Source of the DNA: Streptomyces sp. NBC_01591
Lineage (GTDB): Bacteria; Actinomycetota; Actinomycetes; Streptomycetales; Streptomycetaceae
Direction of reading: 5' to 3'
NCBI RefSeq assembly: GCF_035918155.1
Contig: NZ_CP109327.1
Location: forward strand, 8,060,001 to 8,124,000
Length of the DNA: 64,000 bases
Within the stretch, counting starts at the first letter, position 1. Each line of letters begins with the position of its first letter. The notes beneath the pieces are model-generated. The model did no database searches and had not been told where the DNA came from. It saw nothing but the letters and a program-made list of their open reading frames with translations. Below are positions 45,792-54,893 of the stretch, in pieces. The position numbers and the translations under genes were made by a program.

Positions 45792-46527
45792 TGGACGCCG
45801 ACGAACGCCGTGAGCTCGTCATAGGTATCGACCCGGCCAGGAACCGGCACCTGGCGTTGGCCTGGGCGGCCGACGAGGCGCGTCGACGCGGGCTGGACCT
45901 CCGGCTCGTCCTGGCCGTACCTCTGATCTGCTCGATGGTTTCCCGGCTGCCGTGATCGGGTGGCTGACTGCGCGGGCCCGCATGGTCGTTCTCGGATCCC
46001 GCCACCTGAGCCGTGCGGCGGAATACTTCAGCGCTGGTTCTCTCGTCGTCCCTGTCACGGCCCGGGCGCGCTGCCCCGTGGTGGTCGTGGGTGACGCGGA
46101 GTACATCACCCAACAGCCGACCTACCTGGTCGTGGGAATCGACGGCAGCGAGTCCTCGAAGGCGAAGGCGGCGTTGGGGTTCGCGTTCGAGGAGGCCGAC
46201 CTGCGCGGAGCAGCGCTCCGCGCCGTCTCGGTGTGGCAGCCGCCCGTATTCATGCTCCACGACGAGAAGAACGCCGTGCAGGCTCAGCGACGCATGCTCT
46301 CCGAGACCACGGCGAGTTGGTCACCGTGGTACCCGGACGTGCACGTGATCCACGAGGTACCGACCGGACATCCGGTGGAGGAGCTGGCCGGGGCGGCCGA
46401 GCACGCCCTGGCCGTCGTGGTGGGCCGCCGTGGCCGTGGCGGCTATGAGGGCATGCGGCTCGGCTCCGTTGTCCATGGTCTGCTGCACCGGGCGCACTGC
46501 CCAGTGATCACGGTTCCCCTCGTGTGA
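45791..46527 (+). pseudogene. Tandem-domain universal stress protein with deletion in the first domain
   Basis: ATG 45791 opens RRELVIGIDPARNRHLALAW, but after ~50 codons the frame stops at 45955. A second frame continues from the end of domain one (RARMVVLGSRHLSRAAEYF, ARCPVVVVGD) through a complete second domain (YLVVGIDGSESSKAKAALGF, VVVGRRGRGGYEGMRLGS, HCPVITVPLV). About 75 residues around the first ATP site are missing. The second half (45952-46527) could still be translated separately. Confidence 0.75.
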
Positions 46528-46696
46528 ACCCCGTCGTGACGAACGCTCCGGCCAGGGAGAGGAAACCCGGACAGGAGCCCCGCGCCGACCGGACCGGAGG
46601 TGGCGCGAGGTGCTTCGTCGTTCAGTGAGTGCCGCTACGGTACGACCGCGTCGTCTCGTTGATGACCGTCTCCCTGAAACCGCTCTCCCGGAAGCT

Positions 46697-47320
46697 TCAG
46701 GCAAGATCCATGCGGACGTCCACGACGCCTTCGACCGCGCGAATGGCCCGGGCCAGAAGCGGCACCAGGGAACGGTCCCGGAGAGGTCCCTGAACGGTGA
46801 CGACACCGTTCAGCACAGTGAATTCCACCCGGTCCGGGGGAGACAGTTCGGCGACGACGGCGGACCGGATCTCCTCGTCGATCTCTTCGTCCGGGCGCAG
46901 GAACACCTTCAGGAGGTCGCTGCGGCTCACGACGCCCTCCAGCATGCCGAGATCGTTCACGACGGGCAGTCGTTTCACGCGCTTGCGCGCCATGATCCGG
47001 GCGGCCTCGGCGAGCGTGGCGTCAGGGTGGACGGTGACGGCCGGACTCGACATCAGATCCTCGGCCAGTACGGCGTCGGCCTTGGTCGCCTCCTCCAATT
47101 GGGCGGGCCGCTTCGGGTCGTCCTGCCGGAACTCCTCCTTCGGCAGCAGGTCCGCCTCGGAGACGACCCCGACGACGCGGCCCTCGCCTTCGAGGACCGG
47201 CACGGCGCTGACTTTCCACTGGTGCATCAGCTCGACGATCTCCTTGTACGAGGCTTCGCGGCCGATGGCCACGGCGGTGTAGGTCATGACGTCGCTGACG
47301 GTGTACGGGGACGCGGCCAT
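46697..47320 (-). CDS. CBS-BON domain protein
   Basis: A 207-residue protein. CBS1 (VSDVMTYTAVAIGREASYKE, WKVSAVPVLEGEGRVVGVVS) and CBS2 (AEDLMSSPAVTVHPDATLAE, VKRLPVVNDLGMLEGVVSRS) are followed by a C-terminal BON domain (VEFTVLNGVVTVQGPLRD). Start 47320 (MAASPYTVSD) follows GAGGAGC. The paired CBS domains typically bind AMP/ATP-type ligands, and BON may contact membranes. It lies 47 bp after a cNMP-domain gene on the same strand, likely the same operon. Intact. Confidence 0.9.
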   Translation of the reverse strand: MAASPYTVSDVMTYTAVAIGREASYKEIVELMHQWKVSAVPVLEGEGRVVGVVSEADLLPKEEFRQDDPKRPAQLEEATKADAVLAEDLMSSPAVTVHPDATLAEAARIMARKRVKRLPVVNDLGMLEGVVSRSDLLKVFLRPDEEIDEEIRSAVVAELSPPDRVEFTVLNGVVTVQGPLRDRSLVPLLARAIRAVEGVVDVRMDLA

Positions 47321-47367
47321 GGGGTGCTCCTCGGGCGTGACTCCTGGGTGGTGGCACGACGGCGTAC

Positions 47368-47829
47368 TCACACGAATCCGCCGCTGCCGTGCGGGGCGTA
47401 GAGATCGAGCAGACGGATCCGGGTGGCCTGCAAGCGGTGGGCGAGGACCTGCCCGACCCAATGGCCGATGGCCGAACCGAAGGCGGGATCCGCGTCCATC
47501 ATCATGCGTACGGTCGCCGCGTCGAACTCATGGGTACGGACAGGCGTCATCGCCTCTGCTCCGAGGTGCCAGATGTAGGGCTTGAACAGCCAGGCCCAGC
47601 CGACCAGTTCGCCGGACCCGAGACTCTCTATGGCTACCGGGGCGCTGCCGGGGACGCGGATGTCCAGCGTGACGGTGCCTGAGCGCAGGATCCAGAAGCG
47701 GTCCGCGTGGTCCCCTTCTCGGAAGAGACGGACCCCCTGGGGGAAATTGACCTCCTGCCCGATCCCCATCAGACGGGCACGGTACTCGGCGGGCAGGGCC
47801 GCGGTGATGCGAGTCGGAGAACCGCTCAT
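47368..47829 (-). CDS. Stand-alone cyclic-nucleotide-binding-domain protein
   Basis: A 153-residue single-domain protein: VRLFREGDHADRFWILRSGT, VTLDIRVPGSAPVAIESLG and SGELVGWAWLFKPYIWHLG, C-terminal helix LAHRLQATRIRLLDLYAPHG. It has no DNA-binding domain. It is most similar to the 36473 paralogue (shared ITAALP start and LLDLYAP end). It heads a two-gene unit with the CBS-BON gene, hinting that the two ligand-binding proteins act together. Confidence 0.87.
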   Translation of the reverse strand: MSGSPTRITAALPAEYRARLMGIGQEVNFPQGVRLFREGDHADRFWILRSGTVTLDIRVPGSAPVAIESLGSGELVGWAWLFKPYIWHLGAEAMTPVRTHEFDAATVRMMMDADPAFGSAIGHWVGQVLAHRLQATRIRLLDLYAPHGSGGFV

Positions 47830-48255
47830 CGGTGGCCTCCTCTGTGGTTCCCGGTGTCAGCATCGCCGGGCAGCCGGTTCACGGACATGGGTCATCCGGT
47901 CCTTGTCGCAGGTCCGTCCGGCCCCGGGCGGGCTCTGCGATCCCGGAACACTTGGCGGCCCTGTCGGCCGGGTCGCTCCTTGCGCCCGATCGCAAGGCCG
48001 GACCAGGCCGCCGCCCGGTCCCTCCACTATCGCCTCCGGCGCCTCGCGGGCCACCCGGACGCCAGGGCGGCGACGAGCACATCCGACCCCTGTCGTGCCG
48101 CTGCCGAAAAGCACGTCGCGTAATGCAGTCCAGCCGGACCACGAAGAGGGTCGAACGTCCCCCATCCGGGCCGAACCGGCCCTCACCGCCGATCGCTCCG
48201 GTGCGACCGTGAGAACAGGCACTCTCCCCCAGCAGGCGAGCGGAAGGCGGTGGGG
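47830..48255. other. Divergent spacer with two DevR-like boxes
   Basis: 426 bp between the cNMP-domain gene and an intact universal stress gene, with no recognised gene. The right part carries the two strong boxes listed separately. The left part contains GGCCCTGTCGGCC near 47961, a weaker dyad. Confidence 0.5.
48148..48182. promoter_or_regulatory. Two adjacent DevR/OsdR-like boxes upstream of the intact universal stress gene
   Basis: GGGTCGAACGTCCC (48148-48161) and GGGCCGAACCGGCCC (48168-48182) are 20 bp apart start to start, about two helical turns. They lie 95 and 74 bp before the ATG at 48256. Paired sites at this distance are typical of cooperative activation by DosR-type regulators. 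Confidence 0.7.
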
Positions 48256-49167
48256 ATGATGAAGCTTCCCCTGGTCTCGGGTGTGGACGGATCGGAGAGC
48301 AGCCTGAGGGCGGTCGACTGGGCCGCCGATGAGGCAGCCCTCCACGGGCTGCCGCTGCGGCTGGTGTACGCGTTCGGGTGGGAGCAGTACGAGGGCGCCG
48401 CACTCGCGCTCAGCCTGGGCCGACCCTCCGAGCAGGCGCTCGCCGACCGCATCGTCGAAACTGCCGCCGAGCGGGTCCGGCGCCGTCATCCGGACGCCGA
48501 CATCTCTGCCGGGGCGACGCCCGAGGACGCGGTGATCGCCCTACTGCACGAGGGCCGCAACGCCGAGGCACTGATCACCGGGGATCGAGGCCGTGGCGGG
48601 TTCACCGGACTTCTGCTCGGCTCGGTCGGTCTGGCCGTGGCCGCACGGGCTCCGTGTCCCGTCATCGTCGTGCGCGGTGACAGGGCAGGGATCGAAGGCG
48701 GGCACGGGCGGATCCTCCTGGGCGTCGGGGAACCGGAGGGTGGATCGGCGGCGGTTCGGTTCGCCTTCCGTGAGGCCGGGGCGAGGGGCTGCGAACTGGA
48801 TGCCGTACGGGCTTGGCGCTGTCCCTCGCACAACCGTGCCGACCCCCGGCGTACTGCCAGTGAGCACCTGTATCACAGGGAACGTGCGGCGACCCTGATC
48901 GACGAGGCGATGGCCGCGTTCGTACAGGATCACCCGACGGTCCGGCTGCACTCGGCGGCGGTGGAGGGATCGGCCGCAAAGGTACTGGTGCAGCGCTCGG
49001 CCGCTGCGGACCTGATCGTCGTCGGAGCGCATCGCCGCCACGGCCACCTCGGACTCCAACTCGGCCGGGTTGCCCATACCCTGCTTCACCACGCCGACTG
49101 TCCGGTGGCCGTAGTACCTCTCGCGGCCTGGTCGTGTGACCCCGTCACCTCACTTCCCGAGCCTTGA
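48256..49167 (+). CDS. Universal stress protein (two Usp domains)
   Basis: A 303-residue tandem Usp protein. Domain one has KLPLVSGVDGSESSLRAVDW, the ATP motif region ALITGDRGRGGFTGLLLGSV and CPVIVVRGD. Domain two has RILLGVGEPEGGSAAVRFAF, LIVVGAHRRHGHLGLQLG and HADCPVAVVPL. Both domains look complete, unlike most Usp genes in this window. ATG 48256 or GTG 48250 may start it. Its last 18 bp overlap the convergent PPK2 gene. Confidence 0.9.
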   Translation: MMKLPLVSGVDGSESSLRAVDWAADEAALHGLPLRLVYAFGWEQYEGAALALSLGRPSEQALADRIVETAAERVRRRHPDADISAGATPEDAVIALLHEGRNAEALITGDRGRGGFTGLLLGSVGLAVAARAPCPVIVVRGDRAGIEGGHGRILLGVGEPEGGSAAVRFAFREAGARGCELDAVRAWRCPSHNRADPRRTASEHLYHRERAATLIDEAMAAFVQDHPTVRLHSAAVEGSAAKVLVQRSAAADLIVVGAHRRHGHLGLQLGRVAHTLLHHADCPVAVVPLAAWSCDPVTSLPEP

Positions 49168-49971
49168 CGCGTGGTCGGGGACGTACGTCTGAAGGTCTCT
49201 CGGCGGCCGTTGGTACCCGGTGGCCGGAGGCCGCGGGGGCAGTTCGATCACCGGTGGGGCGACTGTCTCGTACGGCACGGTCGACAGGAGATGGGCGATC
49301 ATGTTCAGCCGGGCCCTGCGCTTGTCGTCGCTCTCGACGACGTACCACGGAGCCTCCGAGATGTCGGTGTGGACGAACATCTCGTCCTTCGCCCGCGAAT
49401 AGGCCTCCCAGCGGGTGATCGACTCCAGATCCATCGGCGAGAGCTTCCATCGGCGGGTGGGATCCTGCAGCCTGCGCCGGAACCGCTCCTCCTGCACCGC
49501 GTCACTGACCGAGAACCAGTACTTGCGCAGCAGAATGCCGTCCTCGACGAGCATGCGCTCGAAGATCGGGCACTGGCGAAGGAAACGCTGGTGTTCCTCC
49601 ATGGTGCAAAAACCCATGACGCGCTCGACGCCGGCGCGGTTGTACCAGCTCCGGTCGAACAGGACCACTTCCCCCGGGGCCGGAAGGTGCTCGACATAGC
49701 GTTGGAAATACCATTGGCCGCGCTCGCGCTCGGTGGGCCGCGGCAGCGCGACGATCCGTGCCACTCGAGGATTGAGGTGTTCGGTGACGCGCTTGATCGT
49801 GCTGCCCTTGCCCGCCGCGTCACGTCCCTCGAACACCACGACGAGCCGTGCGCCTTCGGCGCGCACCCACTCCTGGAGCTTCACCAGCTCGGTCTGGAGC
49901 CGGTACAGCTCCCGCTCGTACAGCGAGCGCGGCAGCTTCCGGGGCTCGCCCGAACTCTTCTTGTCCGACAT
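49150..49971 (-). CDS. ppk2: Polyphosphate kinase 2 (PPK2)
   Basis: A 273-residue PPK2 of the single-domain class. Walker A is GRDAAGKG at 49-56, followed by the R-x-x-E/HLNPR segment. The Walker B/lid region reads VVLFDRSWYNRAGVERVMGF, and the C-terminal conserved LSPMDLESITRWEAYSRAKD is present. It transfers phosphate between polyphosphate and nucleotides in the cytosol. Polyphosphate metabolism fits the dormancy context. ATG 49971 (MSDKKSSG). Intact. Confidence 0.93.
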   Translation of the reverse strand: MSDKKSSGEPRKLPRSLYERELYRLQTELVKLQEWVRAEGARLVVVFEGRDAAGKGSTIKRVTEHLNPRVARIVALPRPTERERGQWYFQRYVEHLPAPGEVVLFDRSWYNRAGVERVMGFCTMEEHQRFLRQCPIFERMLVEDGILLRKYWFSVSDAVQEERFRRRLQDPTRRWKLSPMDLESITRWEAYSRAKDEMFVHTDISEAPWYVVESDDKRRARLNMIAHLLSTVPYETVAPPVIELPPRPPATGYQRPPRDLQTYVPDHASRLGK

Positions 49972-50097
49972 GGGACGACGTTAAGGAAGCGACCGTGTTC
50001 CGTCCACACATGGATCGCCCTGCTGCTGTTGTTGCTCGCATCCGTAAGCGCCCATGCCGGGATTGCAGACACGGCTGGCCGCCTCCACGATGAAGGC

Positions 50098-51119
50098 ATG
50101 GATCCTGTCGGTTCGGCAGACCGCTTCGACGCGTTTCGGGCCCTGGCAGGCCGACGCGGTCGGCCGGGTGCCCGGCTGATCGAGACGCTCGCGGAGGCCG
50201 GAGCGGGAATGGCGGACAGCCCCGAGGCGTGGGCTCCGACGGTCGCCGCTCGTGTTGGCTTGCCCGCAGCAGCCGGGCTCGGACCGGCCAGCTACTACGC
50301 GGACCTGGCGACCGCGCACGGTCGCCGTCATGGTTGATGGAGGAGGACCCGGAGCGGGTGCTGGAGGGCCTGGCTCTGGCCAGTTTCGCGTGCGGGGCCC
50401 GCCAGGGGCTGGTGCTGGTGCGTTCCGAGTATCCGCGCGCACTGATGAGAATGCGGGAAGCGGTCGCGCGGGCGTACGCCAACGTGCACTTCGGCTCGTC
50501 CGTCCACGGCACGGCCACGGCCCTGGACATCAAGGTGGTGGAGGGAGCCGGGTCGTACGTCGCGGGTGAGGAGACCGCCCTGATCGCGAGTTTGGAGGGG
50601 GACCGGGGGTGCGCCCGACCGCGCCCGCCCTACCCGACCCAGCGCGGGCTGTGGGGCGCCGACCGTGGTCAACAACGTCGAGACCCTGGCGGCCGTCCCC
50701 TGGATCGTCTCCCGGGGCGGTGCAACGTACGCCCAGCGCGGGACCTCCGCCGAGACAGGGACAAAACTGGTATGCCTGTCCGAGCGCTTCGCCCGCCCGG
50801 GTGCCTACGAAGTCGAACTCGGTACCCCGCTGGAGCGGATCGTCACCGAACTCGGCGCCGGCCTGAAGGATGACGCTGAGTTGACCGCGCTCCAGGTCGG
50901 CGGACCGCTGGGCGGTTTCCTCTCCGCTGAAGCGCTGGACGTGCCGCTGACCGAGACCGACCTCGCCGCACGGGGTGCCGCACTCGGGCACGCCGGACTG
51001 GTCGCCTTCGACCAGCGCGTGGCTCCCGAGGACGTGCTGCGGCACATCTGGCAGTTCGCCGCCGCCGAAACAGAGGCTCACCGGGCCGCTGCTGCGCCGC
51101 AACGGCAACCTGGAGGCAT
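50098..51119 (+). pseudogene. NAD-dependent formate dehydrogenase beta subunit (NuoE/NuoF-like), deleted and frameshifted
   Basis: ATG 50098 opens a NuoE-like start (LIETLAEAGAGMADSPEAWA, VAARVGLPAAAGLGPASYYA) that breaks near 50330. A second frame gives NuoF-type sequence (LASFACGARQGLVLVRSEYP, GAGSYVAGEETALIASLEG). After a shift near 50640 comes VVNNVETLAAVPWIVSRGG and TKLVCLSERFARPGAYEVEL, ending AAAE where the 4Fe-4S segment should begin. The NuoE cysteines and the final cluster motif are missing. Non-functional. Confidence 0.78.
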
Positions 51120-51138
51120 GACGCGAACTCCGGAAGCA

Positions 51139-51428
51139 TGACGCGGCGCAGCGGCAACCTCCAGCTGGATCCGGTCGATTTCCTTGACGTACACCCGGAC
51201 GATGCGACCCGGTACGGCCTGCGCAACAGGGAGCAAGTCAAGGTGGAGAGCAGGCACGGCAGTGCCCGGCTCGTCGTCCGGATCGGCGAGACGACCGCAC
51301 CGGGCCAGGTCTTCTGTTCGTTCCACTTCCCGGCGAGCGGAGTGAACAGTCTTACGTCCGACCACGCCGACACCGACACATCCTGTCCCGAGTACAAGGT
51401 CACGGCGGTACGTGTGGCTGCGCTGTGA
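51139..51428 (+). pseudogene. Formate dehydrogenase alpha subunit, C-terminal fragment
   Basis: Ninety-six residues equal to the molybdopterin-dinucleotide-binding C-terminal domain of FdhA-type enzymes: MTRRSGNLQLDPVDFLDVHP, LRNREQVKVESRHGSARLVV, GQVFCSFHFPASGVNSLT, SCPEYKVTAVRV. The preceding ~600-800 residues, with the Fe-S and active-site Cys/Sec, are absent. It follows the beta-subunit remnant by 19 bp. Similar short sequences (RRNGNL / RRSGNL) flank the join, suggesting a deletion between them. Confidence 0.8.
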
Positions 51429-51503
51429 CGGCGACCGGCCGACGGGCACCGGACGCACTGCGTTCGACGCGTGTCGGGTATCGGCATTCAGGCGCCGGTC
51501 CAG

Positions 51504-51713
51504 CTAGTGGGTTCTTTCTGGCCTGTACCCGGAGTGACGCACGTGGGCGTCGGGCCCGGGAAACACGAGTGTCTCCCGGTCGGTGTCCGACCAGTGCACG
51601 TCATAGGGAGGGGTTCCATCCGCATGGTGGAGTCCGACGATCTCGCCCTCGCGCCTGCGGGTGCCGGTGGCCGGACTTTCGACGACAAGGTGATCGCCGA
51701 GGTGAGCTCGCAT
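51504..51713 (-). CDS. DUF1918-family small protein
   Basis: A 69-residue protein: MRAHLGDHLVVESPATG, then RRREGEIVGLHHADGTPPYD and ETLVFPGPDAHVRHS. This is the SH3-like DUF1918 pattern common and mostly uncharacterised in actinobacteria. ATG 51713 has GAGGAACGG upstream; an in-frame GTG lies at 51722. It is divergent from the CBS-BON gene at 51931. Confidence 0.8.
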   Translation of the reverse strand: MRAHLGDHLVVESPATGTRRREGEIVGLHHADGTPPYDVHWSDTDRETLVFPGPDAHVRHSGYRPERTH

Positions 51714-51930
51714 GATCGTCACCGTTCCTCATCGTGTCGCTGTACTCAAACTGCCACGCACGGCGTGCCGCCGCACGAGGAGGAAAGCACAATGCCGTGG
51801 GGCCGAGTGGGACGTTTCTTGGGGTCCACCTGGCCCCGAAGGCGAGCCCGGTCGGCTCAACCGTGGGCGTCTGGTTCCTGATCCGCTCGACGCGTGACCA
51901 CTGACCAGCACTCCCTGAAAGGCGAGTCAC

Positions 51931-52605
51931 ATGCATCACCGAACCGTTGCAGAGCTCATGACCCGAGACGTCGTTCGGGCGCGGCGTGACCTGCCGTTCA
52001 AGGAGATCGTCAAACTGTTGGCGGAGAACGATGTCACCGCAGTGCCCGTGGTGGATGAATTGGACCGGCCCATGGGTGTCGTGTCCGAGGCCGACCTGCT
52101 GCGCAAGTCGGCCGACCTGACCGACCCGACCGGCCGGACACCGATTCCGCATCTGGAGGCGTGGGAGCGGGCCAAGGCCGAGGGGGCCAGGGCCGAGGAA
52201 CTGATGTCGGCTCCCGCGGTGTGCGCGCGTCCAGAGTGGACCGTGGTCGAGGCTGCCCGCCTCATGGAAGTGCAGGACGTGAAACGGTTGCCCGTTGTGG
52301 ACGAGACGGACAAGCTACTGGGCATCGTCAGCCGCAGAGACCTGCTACGGGTCTTCCTGCGCCACGACGATGCTATCCGTGAGGAAATCAACCGGGATGT
52401 GTTGCAGCAGACGATGGGCCTCGCTCCCTCGGCGGTGACGGTCGAGGTCCGGCAGGGGGAGGTGACGCTCAGAGGATCCGTCGAGTTCAAGAGCCTGATT
52501 CCCATCATCGAACGGTTGTGCAGGAGTGTCGACGGTGTGGTGTCCGTCGCCGAACACCTGGCCTACCGGACCGGCGACGTACCGAGTACACCCACCAGCA
52601 CGTGA
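51931..52605 (+). CDS. CBS-BON domain protein
   Basis: A 224-residue protein. CBS1 (VAELMTRDVVRARRDLPFKE, NDVTAVPVVDELDRPMGVVS) and CBS2 (AEELMSAPAVCARPEWTVVE, VKRLPVVDETDKLLGIVSRR) are followed by a BON domain (AVTVEVRQGEVTLRGSVEF) and a short polar tail. ATG 51931 after AAAGGCGAG. Related to the 46697 protein but with a longer inter-CBS linker (PIPHLEAWERAKAEGARA). Intact. A nucleotide-sensing role is inferred from the family. Confidence 0.9.
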   Translation: MHHRTVAELMTRDVVRARRDLPFKEIVKLLAENDVTAVPVVDELDRPMGVVSEADLLRKSADLTDPTGRTPIPHLEAWERAKAEGARAEELMSAPAVCARPEWTVVEAARLMEVQDVKRLPVVDETDKLLGIVSRRDLLRVFLRHDDAIREEINRDVLQQTMGLAPSAVTVEVRQGEVTLRGSVEFKSLIPIIERLCRSVDGVVSVAEHLAYRTGDVPSTPTST

Positions 52606-52801
52606 GATACCGTGCGGCTGTTGTCCGACCACAAGGCTGGCGGCCGTGCACCCGTATACCTTTTCCGAGACCACTGCTCAGCCCTTCAATGTCCTGCTGT
52701 CGTCCCCCACGCCCTGGACCGTGACACAGGGGGCGACAGCAGTGTGGAAGGGCGGCTCCCACACCGTCGTTCTGGCTTTTCGTGAGGCGGAGGCAGTCGT
52801 C

Positions 52802-53516
52802 ATGGAGCCAGCCATCATCGTCGGCCTCGACGGGTCGCCCGAGGGCCTGGCCGCTGCCCGTTGGGCTGCCGACCAAGCTGTGCGGTGCAAGCTCACACTG
52901 CGCCTGATGCACGCGTGGCCTCCGTTGGTGCTGGGAGCAACTGGAATTCCCGCCGAGATGGATCAGAATTACTGGGCGAGGCGGATCGTGCACACCACCC
53001 GGGCTCCCCATCGTCGGCAGCCTGGCCGCCGACGATGCCGAGCATGCGCTTCTGCGAGTGGCACCGGAGTCCACGATGATCGTGCTCGGTTCGCGGGGGG
53101 CTGAGGCCTGTCGAGAGCTATTTTCTCGGCGACACCAGCACGTCCGTTGTGGCACGCGCCGAGCGGCCGGTGGTCCTGGTGCGAGCTGGCCGGAGCTTGC
53201 TGGTGGACCCATACGTGCCCTGGGGCGTGAACCACGATGTAACGGAAGGAATCGCTCAGGACGCGCAGAAGCCCCTCGGCCAGATCCTCCGCCCCAGGTG
53301 TGACAAGTTCTCGCAGGTGGACTTCACGGATAGGACCGTACTCGTAAGCCCTGCCACGGCTGTCGCACGGGCCGCCGAGGGCAGCGATCTGCTGGTAGCC
53401 GGCCGACGTCGGCACCTGGCGACACACGTGGGCCCCGTGGCCCAGGCCGCCATTCATCACGCAAGCTGTCCGGTCGCCGCCCGCACGATTGACGCGGCAC
53501 GGGGCCGACGCGTTGA
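52802..53516 (+). pseudogene. Universal stress protein with multiple frameshifts and deletions
   Basis: ATG 52802 starts EPAIIVGLDGSPEGLAAARW, LRLMHAWPPLVLG, then the frame is lost near 52990. VGSLAADDAEHALLRVAPES and MIVLGSRG appear in another frame, and VVARAERPVVLVRAG and GSDLLVAGRRRHLATHVGP, HHASCPVAARTI in a third. Both domains of a tandem Usp can be traced, but the middle is eroded. Confidence 0.75.
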
Positions 53517-53747
53517 CACATCGGTCCGACTACATGTTCCCCGGAACCCTCGATGTGTCGCGCTCCCCAGCGTGCCGAGGCACGCGAGGCTCAAGGACTT
53601 GAGCGGATTTCGTCAGCGATCGTCTGCGTACAGATCGTACGGGCCGTTCAGTCTTCTGACAGGGGCCATGTTTCCCTTCCGCATCGGTGCCATGCAGCGC
53701 CACTGTGGAACCGTTGACGGCTGGTCGTCCCAGAGAAGGTGATCGGC

Positions 53748-54020
53748 ATGATGTGGTACGACGGCGGCTGGGGCTGGAGTGGATGGCCCCCCATGACCGT
53801 GATCATGGTTGTGTTCTGGTCGCTGCTGATCGTCGGGATCGTTGCCCTCACCCACTACCTCACCAACACCCACCGAGGTCGCCAGTCCGGCCCGTCCTCC
53901 GGTGAGGCAGCATGGGGAAGCCGACGAGCCGAAGACCTGCTCGCAGAACGGTTCGCTCGCGGGGAAATCGACGAGGACGAGTACAAACGCCGCCTCACGC
54001 TGCTGCGTGAACAGCGGTGA
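53748..54020 (+). CDS. Small SHOCT-domain membrane protein
   Basis: A 90-residue protein. A Trp/Gly-rich N terminus (MMWYDGGWGWSGWPP) leads into one transmembrane helix (MTVIMVVFWSLLIVGIVALT). After a polar linker comes the SHOCT motif AEDLLAERFARGEIDEDEYK, RRLTLLRE. ATG 53748 is chosen with GAAGGTG upstream; GTG 53739 is possible. SHOCT proteins often oligomerise or tether others at the membrane. A partial DevR-like box (GGGCCGTTCAGTC) lies at 53641, 107 bp upstream. Confidence 0.85.
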   Translation: MMWYDGGWGWSGWPPMTVIMVVFWSLLIVGIVALTHYLTNTHRGRQSGPSSGEAAWGSRRAEDLLAERFARGEIDEDEYKRRLTLLREQR

Positions 54021-54207
54021 GCAGCGCCGCCGCACACCGCGACCGGACACTTGAGGGGACGCTGCCGCGGTGCGGGACCGCATGCAACGTGAGAAGGGAG
54101 GCGGGCGCCAGCGGCCAAGAACAGGTCACGCAAGCATGCTGCGCTGCACCTGCCAGTGGTGGCCCGAGCGCTCCGGAGCACCACCCGGACGCGAGAAGGG
54201 GCGTCCC

Positions 54208-54610
54208 ATGAAGGCCTCCGCATACATGATGTCGCCGGTGGCGACGGTTCACCCACAAGACCGCTGAGAGGGATGCCGCCGGCGCATGCTCCGGGAGGCA
54301 GTTGGCTGCTTGTTGGTCGCCGATAAGCGCGAACTGCGAGGCATCGTCACCGACCGCGACCTGGTGGCGCGTTGCCTGGCGCGAGACAGCTCCCCGGAAG
54401 CCGCTGCTTCGCAGCTGATGACGTCGTCGGTGGTCACGCTGCAAGACCACCGACGACATCCAGGCCGTCTACCAGGCGCTTCGCAGATCCGGCGTGCGCA
54501 GGTTGCCCGTGCTGGACGAGCACTGGCGTGTCGTTGGCCTCCTGGCCACTGATGACTTGTTCCTCGATTTCCTTGATGTCTTCAATCACGGCTGCAGCCA
54601 TATGTGGTGA
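54208..54610 (+). pseudogene. CBS-domain protein, frameshifted
   Basis: ATG 54208 opens KASAYMMSPVATVHPQDR and stops at once. The next frame gives MLREAVGCLLVADKRELRGI, VTDRDLVARCLARDS, ASQLMTSSVVTLQ. A further shift at ~54445 leads to TDDIQAVYQALRRSGVRRLP, VLDEHWRVVGLLATDDLF, ending CSHMW at 54610. Two CBS units are recognisable, as in the intact gene 300 bp downstream. Broken at two places. Confidence 0.75.
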
Positions 54611-54893
54611 CCGGATCCGCCTCCGGCTCGCAGTGACCGGCGAGGGACCGAGCAGCCACCGTCGAGGCCATGGACCCCCGGAAAGCACCGAGAGAAACGC
54701 CATCCGCTACCGGTCCCGTCCCGAACGCGGTCTGGCCAGTCACGATGCCGCGCGGGCCAGGCGCGGCGACTCTGGAAGCCAGCATGCGTACGGGGTACGA
54801 AGAACCCACACTGGCTTCAGGGAGGAAAGATTCGGGGCGTGCCCGGACCTATGGGCTCTGCCGCGTGGATCCTCAGGACCGAAGGAGACGGCC

